From Okeania sp. SIO3I5 (GTDB taxonomy: Bacteria > Cyanobacteriota > Cyanobacteriia > Cyanobacteriales > Microcoleaceae), in contig NZ_JAAHHT010000026.1 of NCBI RefSeq assembly GCF_010672085.1, positions 1 through 64,000 on the forward strand: a stretch of DNA of 64,000 bases, in the 5' to 3' direction. Positions 46,074 to 55,647 of the stretch are shown in pieces (within the stretch, counting starts at the first letter, position 1; each line of letters opens with the position of its first letter). A program made the translations under genes and the position numbers. Under the pieces are notes generated by a model, which worked only from the letters and a program-made list of their open reading frames with translations, had not been told where the DNA came from and ran no database searches.

Positions 46074-46813
46074 AAAAATTATTCTTAGCTTGGCAAGATT
46101 CCGTTACTCGTGCTTGGTTTCCTGTCGGTTCTTTAACTTATGAAAATAATTGGTATGAGTTTGTTTACCTTAGAGGTGCAGAAGAAGCTAAAAAATTTTG
46201 TTTTTCTGGTATTTGGTCTTTAAATGAATTTGATAAAGTTTATCGCTCTCAGGAATTATTGCCTGTATTTTCTCATAGAATTATGAAGAGAACTAGACCA
46301 GATTATCCAGATTTTATTAGCTGGCAAAATCTCTCAGAAACAGAAGATAATCCGATGGTTTTATTGTCTCGTAGCGGAGGTAAAAAAGTAACAGATAATT
46401 ATGAGGTTTTTCCTTTTCCAGAACAAGATAAAAATGGTGTTTATTATCTATATTTTTTTACTCATGGTTTGCGATATGTGGCATCTGAAACTATTGACAG
46501 AATCAAAAAATTAGAGGTAGGAGAAACTTTGTATTTAATGGACGATGCGCAAAACGATTATGACTCAAATGCTTTAATGCTACGCACGAAAGATTTTTAC
46601 CTTTTAGGTTTTTGCCCTCGATATTTATTAAATGATGTTTTTCCCTTAGTGAAAAAGTATCCTGATTCAGTTCAAGTAACATTAGATAGAGTTAATTTAC
46701 CACCAGCACCGTTACAAATGAGATTGCTTTGTCACTTAACAGTAAAACATGATGATTTTCAACCTTTTTCTAGTGAAATGTATGAATCTTTAGCTGTACC
46801 AATTTTTAGTTAA
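46070..46813 (+). CDS. HIRAN-domain protein partner of the HipA-like kinase
   Basis: The 247-residue N-terminal part (about 1-120) has FLAWQDSVTRAWFPVGSLTY and YEFVYLRGAEEAKK, and MKRTRPDYPDFISW, as found in proteins encoded next to HipA-like kinases. The C-terminal part (about 150-235) is a HIRAN-like domain: FTHGLRYVASETIDRIKKLEVGETLYLMDDAQNDYDSNALML, then YLLGFCPRYLLNDV. HIRAN domains bind DNA or damaged DNA ends in other proteins. The ATG overlaps the HipA-like stop, so expression is coupled. The role of the pair is unknown; stress response or defence is likely given the surrounding genes. Confidence 0.75.
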   Translation: MKKLFLAWQDSVTRAWFPVGSLTYENNWYEFVYLRGAEEAKKFCFSGIWSLNEFDKVYRSQELLPVFSHRIMKRTRPDYPDFISWQNLSETEDNPMVLLSRSGGKKVTDNYEVFPFPEQDKNGVYYLYFFTHGLRYVASETIDRIKKLEVGETLYLMDDAQNDYDSNALMLRTKDFYLLGFCPRYLLNDVFPLVKKYPDSVQVTLDRVNLPPAPLQMRLLCHLTVKHDDFQPFSSEMYESLAVPIFS

Positions 46814-46840
46814 ATTTAAGTTAGCTTTGCTGTATCAACA

Positions 46841-46911
46841 ATTAATAATTAACAATTAATAATTAATAATTACCTCTTCTTATGAAGCTTTATACCTTTA
46901 TTTTTCGGTAA
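46841..46911. repeat. Dispersed repeat element B, shortest form
   Basis: ATTAATAATTAACAATTAAT, then ACCTCTTCTTATGAAGCTTT, ending TATTTTTCGGTAA. Only the two end parts of the element remain (71 bp), which shows that internal deletions occur in this family. Confidence 0.75.
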
Positions 46912-46983
46912 GATAAAGATATATATTTAAGATTCGGCAAAATAAGTAGAATAAATGCAACTTGCAACAGGAGTAATAACAAT

Positions 46984-47359
46984 ATGTCTATATATATAAA
47001 GCACCTTGAAGCTAAAGGAATTTATGGAATTTTTGATATAAATTTAGATTTTCATCAAGGAGTTAATGTTTTATTTGCTAAAAATGGCAAAGGGAAAACT
47101 ACTTTGCTACATATTATTGCTAATTTACTGAATGAAGACTATGAAAGATCTGCCTTTATTGATTTTGATTATATTAATCTGAGGATGAGTAATGAAAGTC
47201 AAGTCGAGTTCAAAAGTAATATAAATGATGAGGAGATTATATTATCTTTGAATGGAGGAGCAGAAAAAAAATTCCATTTCCATTCGAAAGAACTAAAGAA
47301 TATACTTCTATAGAATCTTTAGAAAATGCTCCTATAGCAAAGTATTTTTACCAGAAACA
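46984..47359 (+). pseudogene. Truncated duplicate of the AriA-like ATPase 5' end
   Basis: From the ribosome site (CAACAGGAGTAATAACAAT) onward this is a near-identical copy of 47621-47920: SIYIKHLEAKGIYGIFDIN with the P-loop AKNGKGKTTLL. At 47270 an A8 run replaces the A9 run of the intact gene and shifts the frame after GGAEKK. In the corrected frame the copy goes on as FERTKEYTSIESLENAPIAKYFYQK, which differs from the intact gene, then ends at 47359, where a piece of the adenine methyltransferase start is joined. Confidence 0.82.
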
Positions 47360-47401
47360 TTTACTTAGGTTATTAAAGTTTAAAGAAAGTTGTTTTGCCA
47401 T
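47360..47401 (-). pseudogene. Third copy of the adenine methyltransferase start (42 bp)
   Basis: TTACTTAGGTTATTAAAGTT and TAAAGAAAGTTGTTTTGCCA are identical to 42357-42396, the first codons (MAKQLSLNFNNLSK) of the minus-strand methyltransferase. A further piece, CATCTTTGATATTC.GTAAAAT, occurs at 47559-47580. They are scars of recombination between the two genes' repeats. Confidence 0.75.
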
Positions 47402-47620
47402 TAATACTAATTAAAAAAAGAATGCTATAAAACTGAGCAGTTCTAAATTGATACTTAGAAGCTGATCTAATCAGTTTAGGACATCTCATATATTTATTAT
47501 AATGCACAATAAATCAGGACTTACCTACCAAAATAAGAAACCGGGTTTATTGCCCTTTCATCTTTGATATTCAGTAAAATCAATAAAAGGAATGTAACCT
47601 GCAACAGGAGTAATAACAAT

Positions 47621-48934
47621 ATGTCTGTATATATAAAGCACCTTGAAGCTAAAGGAATTTATGGAATTTTTGATATAAATTTAGATTTTCATCAAGGAGT
47701 TAATGTTTTATTTGCTAAAAATGGCAAAGGGAAGACTACTTTGCTACATATTATTGCTAATTTACTGAATGAAGATTATGAAAGATTTGCCTTTATTGAT
47801 TTTGATTATATTAATTTGATGATGAGCGATGAAAGTCAAGTCGAGTTAAAAAAGAATAGAAATGATGAGGAAATTATATTATCTTTGAATGGAGTAGAAG
47901 AAAAAAAAATTCCATTTAAAGGAACTAAAGAATATATTTCTAGAGAGCTTTTACAAAGGATATCTATCTTTGCAGAAGCTATACCAAAGATGTTGAAAAG
48001 TGATAATATTCCAAATCAATCGTCAGAACAAAAATTAGCAACTTCTACAAAACAAAAATTAATAATAGCTTATTTTCCAGCTTTTAGAAGTATGATAGAA
48101 ACTTGGGCATCAACACAAGCAGAAATTTCTGATGAAGAAAAGCAACAACTAAAAACACATTTTGCACGCCAAATTTTTGGAGACTTTGTGCCCTTACTTA
48201 ACTATCCATCTGTTATTGAAATAGAGGAAGTATCAAACCTAGAAATTTTTCAAGCTTTTTATCAACTAAACCAAGCACAAAAAAAATATTTAGGAAACGT
48301 TCTACCTCAAATATTTAATGCTCTTTCTAATGCCAAAAATTCAAAACCTGTAGAAGAAGACTCAAATTCAATTTTAGAAGAAATCAAACAACTGAGTAAC
48401 GATCTAAAGTTTCAAATGCCTGAAGATATCCGCACTGCTGTCGAATCATTTCAAGCTGATGAAGAATCTAAAGATGCTGCTGTAAGAATTTTAATTACCT
48501 ACAGAGAAGCACTGCAAAAAATATCTGATGAACAGAAAACTTATTTTCAGAATATTGAGAAATATCTAGCTGCTGTTAACTCATTTTTAGACAGTAAAAA
48601 AATAGAAATTATCTTAAAAAAATTACCAATTTTAGGCATCAATTTTCAGAATGGTATGGCTCCTCTTCCTGGAATAAGTCAAGCATTATCATCAGGAGAA
48701 CGTCAAATTTTAACGATGATATATGCCGCGTCTCAGATGAGCGAACAAGAAATAGTTTTAATTGATGAACCTGAAATTTCTCTTCATGTAGATTGGCAAC
48801 GTAAATTATTAGAAAAAATCTCTCAACAGTTAGGTAATAAACAAATTATTGCTTGTACTCATTCTCCAGTAGTAGGAGCTGACTATGAAGATGAAATAAT
48901 AATACTTGAGCCTCAAATAACTCAAAATTCTTAA
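47621..48934 (+). CDS. AriA-like AAA ATPase of a PARIS-type defence system
   Basis: The 437-residue SMC/ABC-like ATPase has Walker A FAKNGKGKTTLL (about residues 31-42), a long helical middle (about 100-340), signature LSSGERQIL (about 355-363), Walker B IVLIDEPEISLH and H-loop CTHSPVVGADYEDEIIIL. Start: ATG 47621 with the ribosome site ACAGGAG ten bases upstream. A single AAA_15/AAA_21-type ATPase of this length, followed by a DUF4435/TOPRIM gene, is the arrangement of AriA-AriB in PARIS anti-phage systems. There AriA holds AriB inactive until phage anti-restriction or other trigger proteins appear. The neighbouring restriction-type genes fit that logic. Other two-gene ATPase-TOPRIM systems (OLD/Gabija-like) are less similar in architecture. 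Confidence 0.75.
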   Translation: MSVYIKHLEAKGIYGIFDINLDFHQGVNVLFAKNGKGKTTLLHIIANLLNEDYERFAFIDFDYINLMMSDESQVELKKNRNDEEIILSLNGVEEKKIPFKGTKEYISRELLQRISIFAEAIPKMLKSDNIPNQSSEQKLATSTKQKLIIAYFPAFRSMIETWASTQAEISDEEKQQLKTHFARQIFGDFVPLLNYPSVIEIEEVSNLEIFQAFYQLNQAQKKYLGNVLPQIFNALSNAKNSKPVEEDSNSILEEIKQLSNDLKFQMPEDIRTAVESFQADEESKDAAVRILITYREALQKISDEQKTYFQNIEKYLAAVNSFLDSKKIEIILKKLPILGINFQNGMAPLPGISQALSSGERQILTMIYAASQMSEQEIVLIDEPEISLHVDWQRKLLEKISQQLGNKQIIACTHSPVVGADYEDEIIILEPQITQNS

Positions 48935-49249
48935 ATATAGCAATCAGGAATCAGACGTGAGAAAAAAAATCTGACAAATTTTTCAGGATTGTTATAGTTT
49001 CTACCTATGAAGATGAAATAATAATACTTGAGCCTCAAATAATTCAAAATTATTAAATATAGCAATCAGGAATCAGACGTGAGAAAAAAATCTGACAAAT
49101 TTTTCAGGATTGTTATAGTTTCTACCTATGAAGATGAAATAATAATACTTGAACCTCAAATAATTCAAAATTATTAAATATAGCAATCAGGAATCAGACG
49201 TGAGAAAAAAAAATCTGACAAATTTTTCAGGATTGTTATAGTTTCTACA
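48884..49249 (+). repeat. 122-bp triplication covering the ATPase 3' end
   Basis: TATGAAGATGAAATAATAAT starts at 48884, 49006 and 49127. Each unit has the last codons of the ATPase (YEDEIIILEPQI.QN and stop), then ATATAGCAATCAGGAATCAG, AATCTGACAAATTTTTCAGG and ATTGTTATAGTTTCTAC. The CAATCAGGA/TCCTGA.. parts form small hairpins. The copies push the ATPase and TOPRIM genes about 360 bases apart. Confidence 0.92.
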
Positions 49250-49293
49250 ACAATATTAGATGAGTAAAATTAAAAAGAAGAGGAATCATAATA

Positions 49294-50274
49294 ATGGCAA
49301 AAAGCAGTCCGAAATATACTCCAAAAGAGTATCGAATCTACTTGAACAATAGTAGTCAAAAACATATTTTAGTTGAAGGCAAAAATGATAAATATTTTCT
49401 AGAAAGAATGCTTTCTTATTTAGCAAATGAAATAGATAAACCAGAACTAACCGAACAGGTTGTTGTAGATTCAGCAGCATCTTTAATTGAATCTGAATCA
49501 GGAACAGGTAGTAATAAAGAAAAAGTTGAGGAAATTGCCAATAGTGTAGTTGATAAACCTTACAGTCAGAGATTTATTGCTTTCATAGATCGGGAGTTGT
49601 ATTTATTTGATTGGGATTATGAACAAACTCAAATACTCCAAGACAATTTTCCCCGACATAATATAGAAAAACGAATTATCAGAACACGAGGACATTCATT
49701 AGAAAACTATTTATTTGAAGTCGATATAGTCAGTAATTTTTTTAACCTAAATACAACAATACCTAATCCCCAAATAGCCACAAATTTATTTAAACAAATT
49801 TTTAAGTCGGTAATATATTCAGCTTGTACTATTGGTTTAGCTGCTACTAAAAGTAGCCTATTACAAAAAATAGAATCAGGTATTTTGTGGAGAAATTTCA
49901 TTGAATTAACTTCTGGGGAAATAAATTTTTTGTTAGAAGATTGGTTAGACTTCTTGATTGATAAACGTAGTGTATCTAATAGCAAAATTTCAGAAATTAA
50001 GCACAATTATAAAACTTATATTCAACTGATTAATCAAACATCTTTTGAGATTGTGAGATGGCTATCTCATGGTCATATTGGTTATGATTTTTTGAAAGAA
50101 GCATATATTAAATGTGTTATGCAAATTAGCAAAGAAGCCGAGAGTAATGTTAACTGGGCAAAAAAAGATAAGATGTTGCAGCAGTTGATTAATTATTGCG
50201 TTGAGGAAATATTAAGTAATGACAGGATGTATTTTCAAGAAATATTTGAAATGTTAGATTTATCGCGAGATTAG
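49294..50274 (+). CDS. AriB-like DUF4435/TOPRIM protein of a PARIS-type system
   Basis: The 326-residue N-terminus has the TOPRIM-like acidic motif HILVEGKNDKYFLERML (about residues 25-41). FIAFIDRELYLFDWDYE (about 91-107) is the D.D/E-type metal site, and IIRTRGHSLENYLFE (about 128-142) is the DUF4435 signature. In AriB this fold forms the toxic nuclease that acts once released from AriA, including cleavage of host tRNA in the studied example. The rest is helical with no membrane segment. Start ATG 49294 follows AAGAAGAGGAATC. It lies downstream of the ATPase with a 122-bp triplication in between, so coupling may be looser than in typical pairs. Confidence 0.75.
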   Translation: MAKSSPKYTPKEYRIYLNNSSQKHILVEGKNDKYFLERMLSYLANEIDKPELTEQVVVDSAASLIESESGTGSNKEKVEEIANSVVDKPYSQRFIAFIDRELYLFDWDYEQTQILQDNFPRHNIEKRIIRTRGHSLENYLFEVDIVSNFFNLNTTIPNPQIATNLFKQIFKSVIYSACTIGLAATKSSLLQKIESGILWRNFIELTSGEINFLLEDWLDFLIDKRSVSNSKISEIKHNYKTYIQLINQTSFEIVRWLSHGHIGYDFLKEAYIKCVMQISKEAESNVNWAKKDKMLQQLINYCVEEILSNDRMYFQEIFEMLDLSRD

Positions 50275-51412
50275 ATTAATTAAATTGAGGGTAATTCTTT
50301 AAAAGAGGTAGTAGAGGAAAAAATTGATATTTATGCGCAATAGTTGATTTTATTTGTGATTTTGGGAGAAGTCTATTCAATACATTTGCTCTTAGAGTCT
50401 CGGAAAAATTTGTCTTGCTTATCATAAGTAAATGTATGAATATGAAGTTGTAGTAGCTAAGTTATGAACAAAATTTTTATCCTAAAAAATTAGGCGATCG
50501 CTCTGTTTACCAAAACTTAACAACAGAAGTTAATTGAGATTAAAAATTAATAGCTACTAACGTGGAATTTATTTAATCAGGACTAAAGCCATGCAAACCC
50601 AGAAACCCGGTTTCTCTTAGAAGTTTACTGTTCAAAACAACGATTTATCCTAGAAACCGGGTTTCTTTGCGTAAGTCCTATTAATATTATTCAAGTTCTA
50701 AAAGATGCTAACGAGGAAGAGGAACTTATAACTGATAAAAAGGTGTTAGGTATTAGGCATGAAAAGAATTAATCTTTCAATTACCGTTTTACTAAAAAAG
50801 CGCTCCCGCATCAAAAGCGCTCCCGCGTCAAAAGCCTAAAACCCAGACAAAGCAGGATTTTTCCTTCTGCCTCCCCCCAACCACAAGCTATCCCTTATAA
50901 GGAACTCTTGAAACCCTTGTGGGAGGATGGGGAGGATGGGGAGGAGGGGGAGGAAGAATTCTGTCTACATTCATAAAAAAGTGTGTTTTTAAATACACTT
51001 TTCTCCTGAAAAAGCCGATTCAAGACTTAAACATAACTTGTCTATGTTGTCAAGTTTTATGTTAAGAAAAATGTTTATAAAGCATAGCTTTCAAAGGCAG
51101 GGTCAATTTATTGTCATGCCTAGAAAAAAGTAGGAGAGGGTGGTCCGTGTGGTCCGTGTGGGAGAAAAGTCCGTGTGGGAGAAAAGTCCGCTTTTATTCA
51201 TGCAGCGGCTTTACTTCGAGACCTCATCCTCCTCATCCTCCTCATCCTCCCCATCCTCCCCATCCTCCCCACCCTTTCCCTAAATATTCTCTGGCGACAA
51301 AGAATTAGCCCTGCCTTTCAAAGGGGGGTAGGGGGGATACATAAGTGCCTTTTGCTATAACAGGTGACGAACTACCTACCACCTAACAAATAAGATTAAA
51401 CTTCCCCCAGAA
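50275..51412. other. Repeat-rich spacer right of the defence island
   Basis: 50405-50575 matches the flanks of the intact methyltransferase gene: TTGCTTATCATAAGTAAATG...TGAATATGAAGTTG as before it (42796), and GGCGATCGCTCTGTTTACC...ACAACAGAAGTTAATTGAGA as after it. Two AGAAACC(C/G)GGTTTCT palindromes are at about 50600-50616 and 50652-50668. Element D (about 50886-51092) and hairpin element C (51096-51315) follow; both are also at 15.3-16.05 kb but in opposite order. No gene is seen. Confidence 0.6.
51096..51315. repeat. Hairpin element C, second copy
   Basis: The left arm GGCAGGGTCAATTTATTGTC and the right arm ending GACAAAGAATTAGCCCTGCC are imperfect reverse complements of about 45 bp. The loop contains GTCCGTGTGGGAGAAAA repeats and CATCCTCCTCATCCTCC repeats, different from the loop of the copy at 15328-15533. 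Confidence 0.65.
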
Positions 51413-51763
<351 letters not shown>

Positions 51764-52027
51764 TTACACTATAATTTTTAAGTCTACTTGTTTATCAGGA
51801 TGCCATCCTTTAATATCACTGCCCAGTGGGCCTTGTTTGTCAATAAATATACATTTATCCAGAAGGCTTTTGAATAGGCTCTCAAAATATTAAAAATACC
51901 AAAAAAATTATATACAAAATCTTAAACTTTTCTAGAATTTATCTCAAAAAGACCTTTTATTCAGTCACATTTTCAAGTAAGATTATAGATTTAATTATAA
52001 ATAATCGTATCTAGAGAGGAACTACCA

Positions 52028-53866
52028 GTGCAGTTACAAACTAAAGTAACCATTAAACAAGCCACCGGCGCCTTTGCACTAATGGATAGTCTGAAACGTC
52101 ATGGAGTCAAACACATATTTGGCTATCCAGGCGGTGCTATTTTGCCAATCTACGACGAACTTTACCGAGTAGAAGCAGCAGGAGACTTACAACACATCCT
52201 AGTCCGACACGAACAAGGAGCTGCCCATGCTGCCGATGGATATGCCCGTGCTACTGGTAAAGTAGGTGTATGCTTTGCCACTTCAGGTCCAGGAGCAACA
52301 AACCTAGTAACAGGTATTGCTACTGCTCAGATGGACTCAATTCCCATGGTCATAGTTACAGGGCAAGTAGGCCGACCAATGATTGGCACTGATGCCTTCC
52401 AAGAAACGGACATTTATGGTATAACCCTACCAATAGTCAAACATTCTTATGTGGTTCGAGACCCAAGGGATATGGCCAGAATTGTTGCTGAAGCATTCCA
52501 TATTGCTAGTACAGGTCGTCCCGGGCCAGTATTGATTGACGTACCCAAAGACGTAGGATTAGAAGAATTTGAGTATGAACCAGTGGAACGTGGTTCTATC
52601 AGACTACCTGGATATCGTCCTACTACTAAAGGCAATCCTCGTCAGATTAATCAAGCAATTAATTTAATCCGAGAAGCACGTCGCCCTTTATTGTATGTAG
52701 GGGGTGGTGCTGTTTCTGCTGATGCTCATGCAGAACTTCAAGAATTAGCTGAATATTTTAATATTCCTGTTACTACTACTTTGATGGGTAAAGGTGCTTT
52801 TAACGAACATCATCCCCTGTCAGTGGGAATGTTGGGAATGCACGGTACTGCTTATGCTAACTTTGCTGTGAGTGAGTGTGATTTGTTAATTGCTGTTGGT
52901 GCCCGTTTTGATGATCGAGTAACAGGAAAGTTAGATGAATTTGCTTCTAACGCCAAAGTAATTCATATTGATATCGATCCGGCAGAAGTAGGTAAAAACC
53001 GGACTCCTGATGTTCCGATCGTGGGAGATGTACGTCAAGTTTTGATCGATTTGCTACATCGTTGTCGGGAGATCGGTGAGTCAGTTAATTCCAATCAAAT
53101 TCAATCTTGGTTAGACCGAATTAATCGTTGGAAACAAGATTATCCATTAGTCGCCCCCGAATATCCAGATAGTATCTCACCTCAAGAGGTGATTAATGAA
53201 GTTGGCAAAATGGCTCCAGATGCTTACTATACTACTGATGTTGGTCAGCATCAAATGTGGGCAGCTCAATTTCTGAAAAATGGTCCTCGGCAATGGATTT
53301 CTAGTGCAGGTTTGGGCACGATGGGTTATGGAATGCCTGCTGCTATGGGTGTGAAGGTGGCGTTGCCAAACCGAGAGGTGATTTGTATTGCTGGTGATGC
53401 TAGTATTCAGATGAATATTCAGGAGTTAGGTACTCTGGCACATTATGGTATTAATGTCAAAACTGTAATTATTAATAATGGTTGGCAGGGTATGGTGCGT
53501 CAGTGGCAGCAGGCATTTTTTGGCGAGCGTTATTCTTCTTCTAATATGGAAGTGGGAATGCCAGATTTTGTTAAGTTGGCAGAAGCTTATGGAGTGAAGG
53601 GGATAATGATTTCTCGTCGGGATGAGTTGAAAGAGGCGATCGCTGAAATGTTAGCTTATGACGGACCTGTTTTAATGGATGTTCATGTGACTAAGGATGA
53701 AAATTGTTATCCAATGGTTGCTCCTGGTAAGAGTAATGCTCAAATGGTGGGGTTGCCTATTCGCAAACAGCTTGAGCAAGCTGTGGAGTCAATTACTTGT
53801 AGCAATTGTGGATACGAAAGTGTTGCTACTAATAATTTATGCCCTGAATGTGGTACTAAATTTTAA
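52028..53866 (+). CDS. ilvB: Acetolactate synthase large subunit with C-terminal zinc ribbon
   Basis: The 612-residue ThDP enzyme starts with [30 protein letters not shown] and [23 protein letters not shown] form the N-terminal PYR domain. [15 protein letters not shown] lies in the FAD-binding middle domain, and [29 protein letters not shown] in the PP domain is the ThDP-binding GD...NN motif. It catalyses the first common step of branched-chain amino acid synthesis. The last ~25 residues form CSNC...CPEC, a short zinc ribbon seen in some filamentous cyanobacterial versions but absent from most bacteria. The small subunit gene is not adjacent. GAGAGGAACTACCA before GTG provides the ribosome site. 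Confidence 0.93.
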   Translation: MQLQTKVTIKQATGAFALMDSLKRHGVKHIFGYPGGAILPIYDELYRVEAAGDLQHILVRHEQGAAHAADGYARATGKVGVCFATSGPGATNLVTGIATAQMDSIPMVIVTGQVGRPMIGTDAFQETDIYGITLPIVKHSYVVRDPRDMARIVAEAFHIASTGRPGPVLIDVPKDVGLEEFEYEPVERGSIRLPGYRPTTKGNPRQINQAINLIREARRPLLYVGGGAVSADAHAELQELAEYFNIPVTTTLMGKGAFNEHHPLSVGMLGMHGTAYANFAVSECDLLIAVGARFDDRVTGKLDEFASNAKVIHIDIDPAEVGKNRTPDVPIVGDVRQVLIDLLHRCREIGESVNSNQIQSWLDRINRWKQDYPLVAPEYPDSISPQEVINEVGKMAPDAYYTTDVGQHQMWAAQFLKNGPRQWISSAGLGTMGYGMPAAMGVKVALPNREVICIAGDASIQMNIQELGTLAHYGINVKTVIINNGWQGMVRQWQQAFFGERYSSSNMEVGMPDFVKLAEAYGVKGIMISRRDELKEAIAEMLAYDGPVLMDVHVTKDENCYPMVAPGKSNAQMVGLPIRKQLEQAVESITCSNCGYESVATNNLCPECGTKF

Positions 53867-53869
53867 CTT

Positions 53870-54235
53870 CCCTGGCGGGAAGTCCTGCGCTCTCCATCCC
53901 CCCTAACCCCCCTGCTTGGAAAGGGTGGAGGGGAGCAGAGGGAGGGGAAAGCCAGGGTCAACGGTCAGATACCTCCCTCTGCTAAACGTTCTGCTCCCCT
54001 TGACTTTCGAGGAGGTATTTTATGACAATACTTATGATTGATCGTAAGTTCAACGAACACAGGGGGAGGACATCACCTCTGTCATGCGCAGCGGTCAGGG
54101 TTTCTATGGCGCTCAGAATCCCGCATTGTCCATCCCCCCTAACCCCACGAGTGAAAGGGGGGAATAGAAGGGCAACGTCGGGAGTATGTCAATTGATTGA
54201 CAAAATCTCCTACAGAGGAAGTCAGGAGTAGGGGA
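53870..54235. mobile_element. IS605-like terminal sequences without transposase
   Basis: CTCCATCCCCCCTAACCCCC occurs twice in this stretch, with the right-end block ACAGGGGGAGGACATCACCT, CTGTCATGCGCAGCGGTCAG and AACGTCGGGAGTATGTCAA. The same block is found in reverse at 60738-61010 and partly at 15715-15835. The GGGAGTATGTCAA / TTGACATACTCCCG end is typical for cyanobacterial IS200/IS605 right ends. No transposase is between the pieces; the short open frames here are not genes. Confidence 0.6.
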
Positions 54236-54289
54236 GATGGGGATATTTTTTAACTTTCTCTTGTATTCCTTCTCCCTAGTTCTTGAATC

Positions 54290-54348
54290 TTACAGCGCTT
54301 TTCAGTTGAGTAGACCACTAAATTCATTTCAACTGAAAAGCGCTGTAA
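54290..54348. repeat. Inverted repeat with TTACAGCGCTTTTCAGTTGA arms
   Basis: Perfect 20-base arms TTACAGCGCTTTTCAGTTGA and its complement flank a 19-base loop (GTAGACCACTAAATTCATT). A related, interrupted copy is at 58852-58958. It joins the end of the GTPase relic and may have inserted into it. Confidence 0.8.
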
Positions 54349-54535
54349 TATCCCTTTAATGAGATAGTTTAATAATGTTGTTTTGCCAGTTCCTTTTGCT
54401 CCTAAAACAGCAAGTTTTTTACCCTTCAGTTCAATTAAAATATGTTGCCATTCAAGTGCTCCGTATGCTCCTGCTGCACCAGCAAAAACTGCTCCAATAA
54501 TTAATGCTATAGTAATAGGGTCTATAGTATAAAGT
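54349..54535 (-). pseudogene. N-terminal relic of a membrane GTPase
   Basis: On the minus strand the frame reads YTIDPITIALIIGAVFAGAAGAYGALEW, QHILIELKGKKLAVLGAKGTGKTTLLNYLIKG: a membrane helix followed by a P-loop (GAKGTGKT). No start codon is in frame, and after LIKG it runs into the 54290-54348 inverted repeat. The rest of the GTPase is absent. Confidence 0.7.
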
Positions 54536-55109
54536 TAGCTTCAAAAAAATTCCCTCTATTGAGTTGAACTCAAATTAGCCAGAATATCTTTTATCAATGT
54601 TGTTTCATCGCAATAGTAGTAATTACACAATACTCAGTAATAAAATAGCCTCAAATATATACAAATAGATTTAAATTCAAAAAAGTATAAATACTTGAAA
54701 ACTCAGAGTCTTTCTGCGGAATGTTACACAAACATCTACTTTTATAGCTTCAAAAGTAATTCGCCTATCTAGACTAATCTTTCCCAAAAAATGCTACCCA
54801 AACAGAATTTTTTTTTGCCATAATAATCTCTAATATCATGTTCGGATAATCAGTTATAAAAAACCTTTTCCCTTTCAACCTTTCTTTTCCTTCTGCCTTC
54901 TGCCTTCTGCCTTCCTTCCTCCTAAGTGTAAGTATTCAACCGAACATGATATAAGTACCAATAGTACACTACTAATTTAAGCAGATATTGCTTGATGACA
55001 AATCCACCTTTACATATTATACTAATTTTCCATTTGCTCAATGTCAATATTTCAAGAATAGTGGGACTGGTTCAAAAATAGCAAATGGTTTCTATAACCT
55101 AATTCATTT

Positions 55110-55390
55110 CAACTACCACCCAAACAAACTGTTAAATCTTCATCTGGAGTAGCGATCGCTTGTAAATTATATTTCTCCTGCAACACCTCAAACACATTGG
55201 GTTAAATAAAAGTAGGCAAAGTCAGTCCTAACCGAATATCTTTAAAATTCCCAAATACAACAAAGTCAAAAAAATTGCCACCGTCTTTTGCTCATACCAA
55301 GACAAAATCATTGACAACGACAACTCATTTACACCCACATCAAAAGCTTTTGCCAAACCCAAAGCAATTTGAATTATTGATTATAAAATC
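55110..55390 (-). pseudogene. C-terminal relic of hybrid-cluster protein (hydroxylamine reductase)
   Basis: The minus strand gives, with frameshifts, IQIALGLAKAFDVGVNELSL, SMILSWYEQK, LLYLG, KDIRLGLTLPTFI, a stop, then PNVFEVLQEKYNLQAIATPDEDLTVCLGG. This matches the C-terminal part of Hcp proteins (LPLS..LSWYEQKAV.ILLTLL.LGI..I.LGP.LPAF..PNV). The rest of the gene and its iron-sulfur ligands are absent. Confidence 0.7.
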
Positions 55391-55647
55391 TCAACAAAAA
55401 TATGCTTTTTTATATTCCATACTTCCCTTCCATATACCGCTAGGTGCAAGTTAAAAGTTAAAAGTTAAAAGTAATCTCTGAATGAGTTTTAGCATTTATG
55501 AATATCCTAACCTATTATTTGATTTTCATTTAAAAGTGTTTAACAATGGCTAAATCATAAAGCATTCAGCAGTCAGCATTCAGCTATCAATTTTATTATC
55601 TTGAGAAGAGAAATTAGCATCTTCCTGATTTAAAAGAATTAAAAGTA

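Noticed and set aside
51839-51852. NtcA-like site GTA-N8-GAC before glnB
   Set aside because: One base off the GTA-N8-TAC palindrome and the -10 spacing is not convincing; not listed as a feature.
54022-54231. 69-codon open frame after the acetolactate synthase gene
   Set aside because: It lies fully within IS605-like end sequences found also at 15.7 and 60.8 kb.
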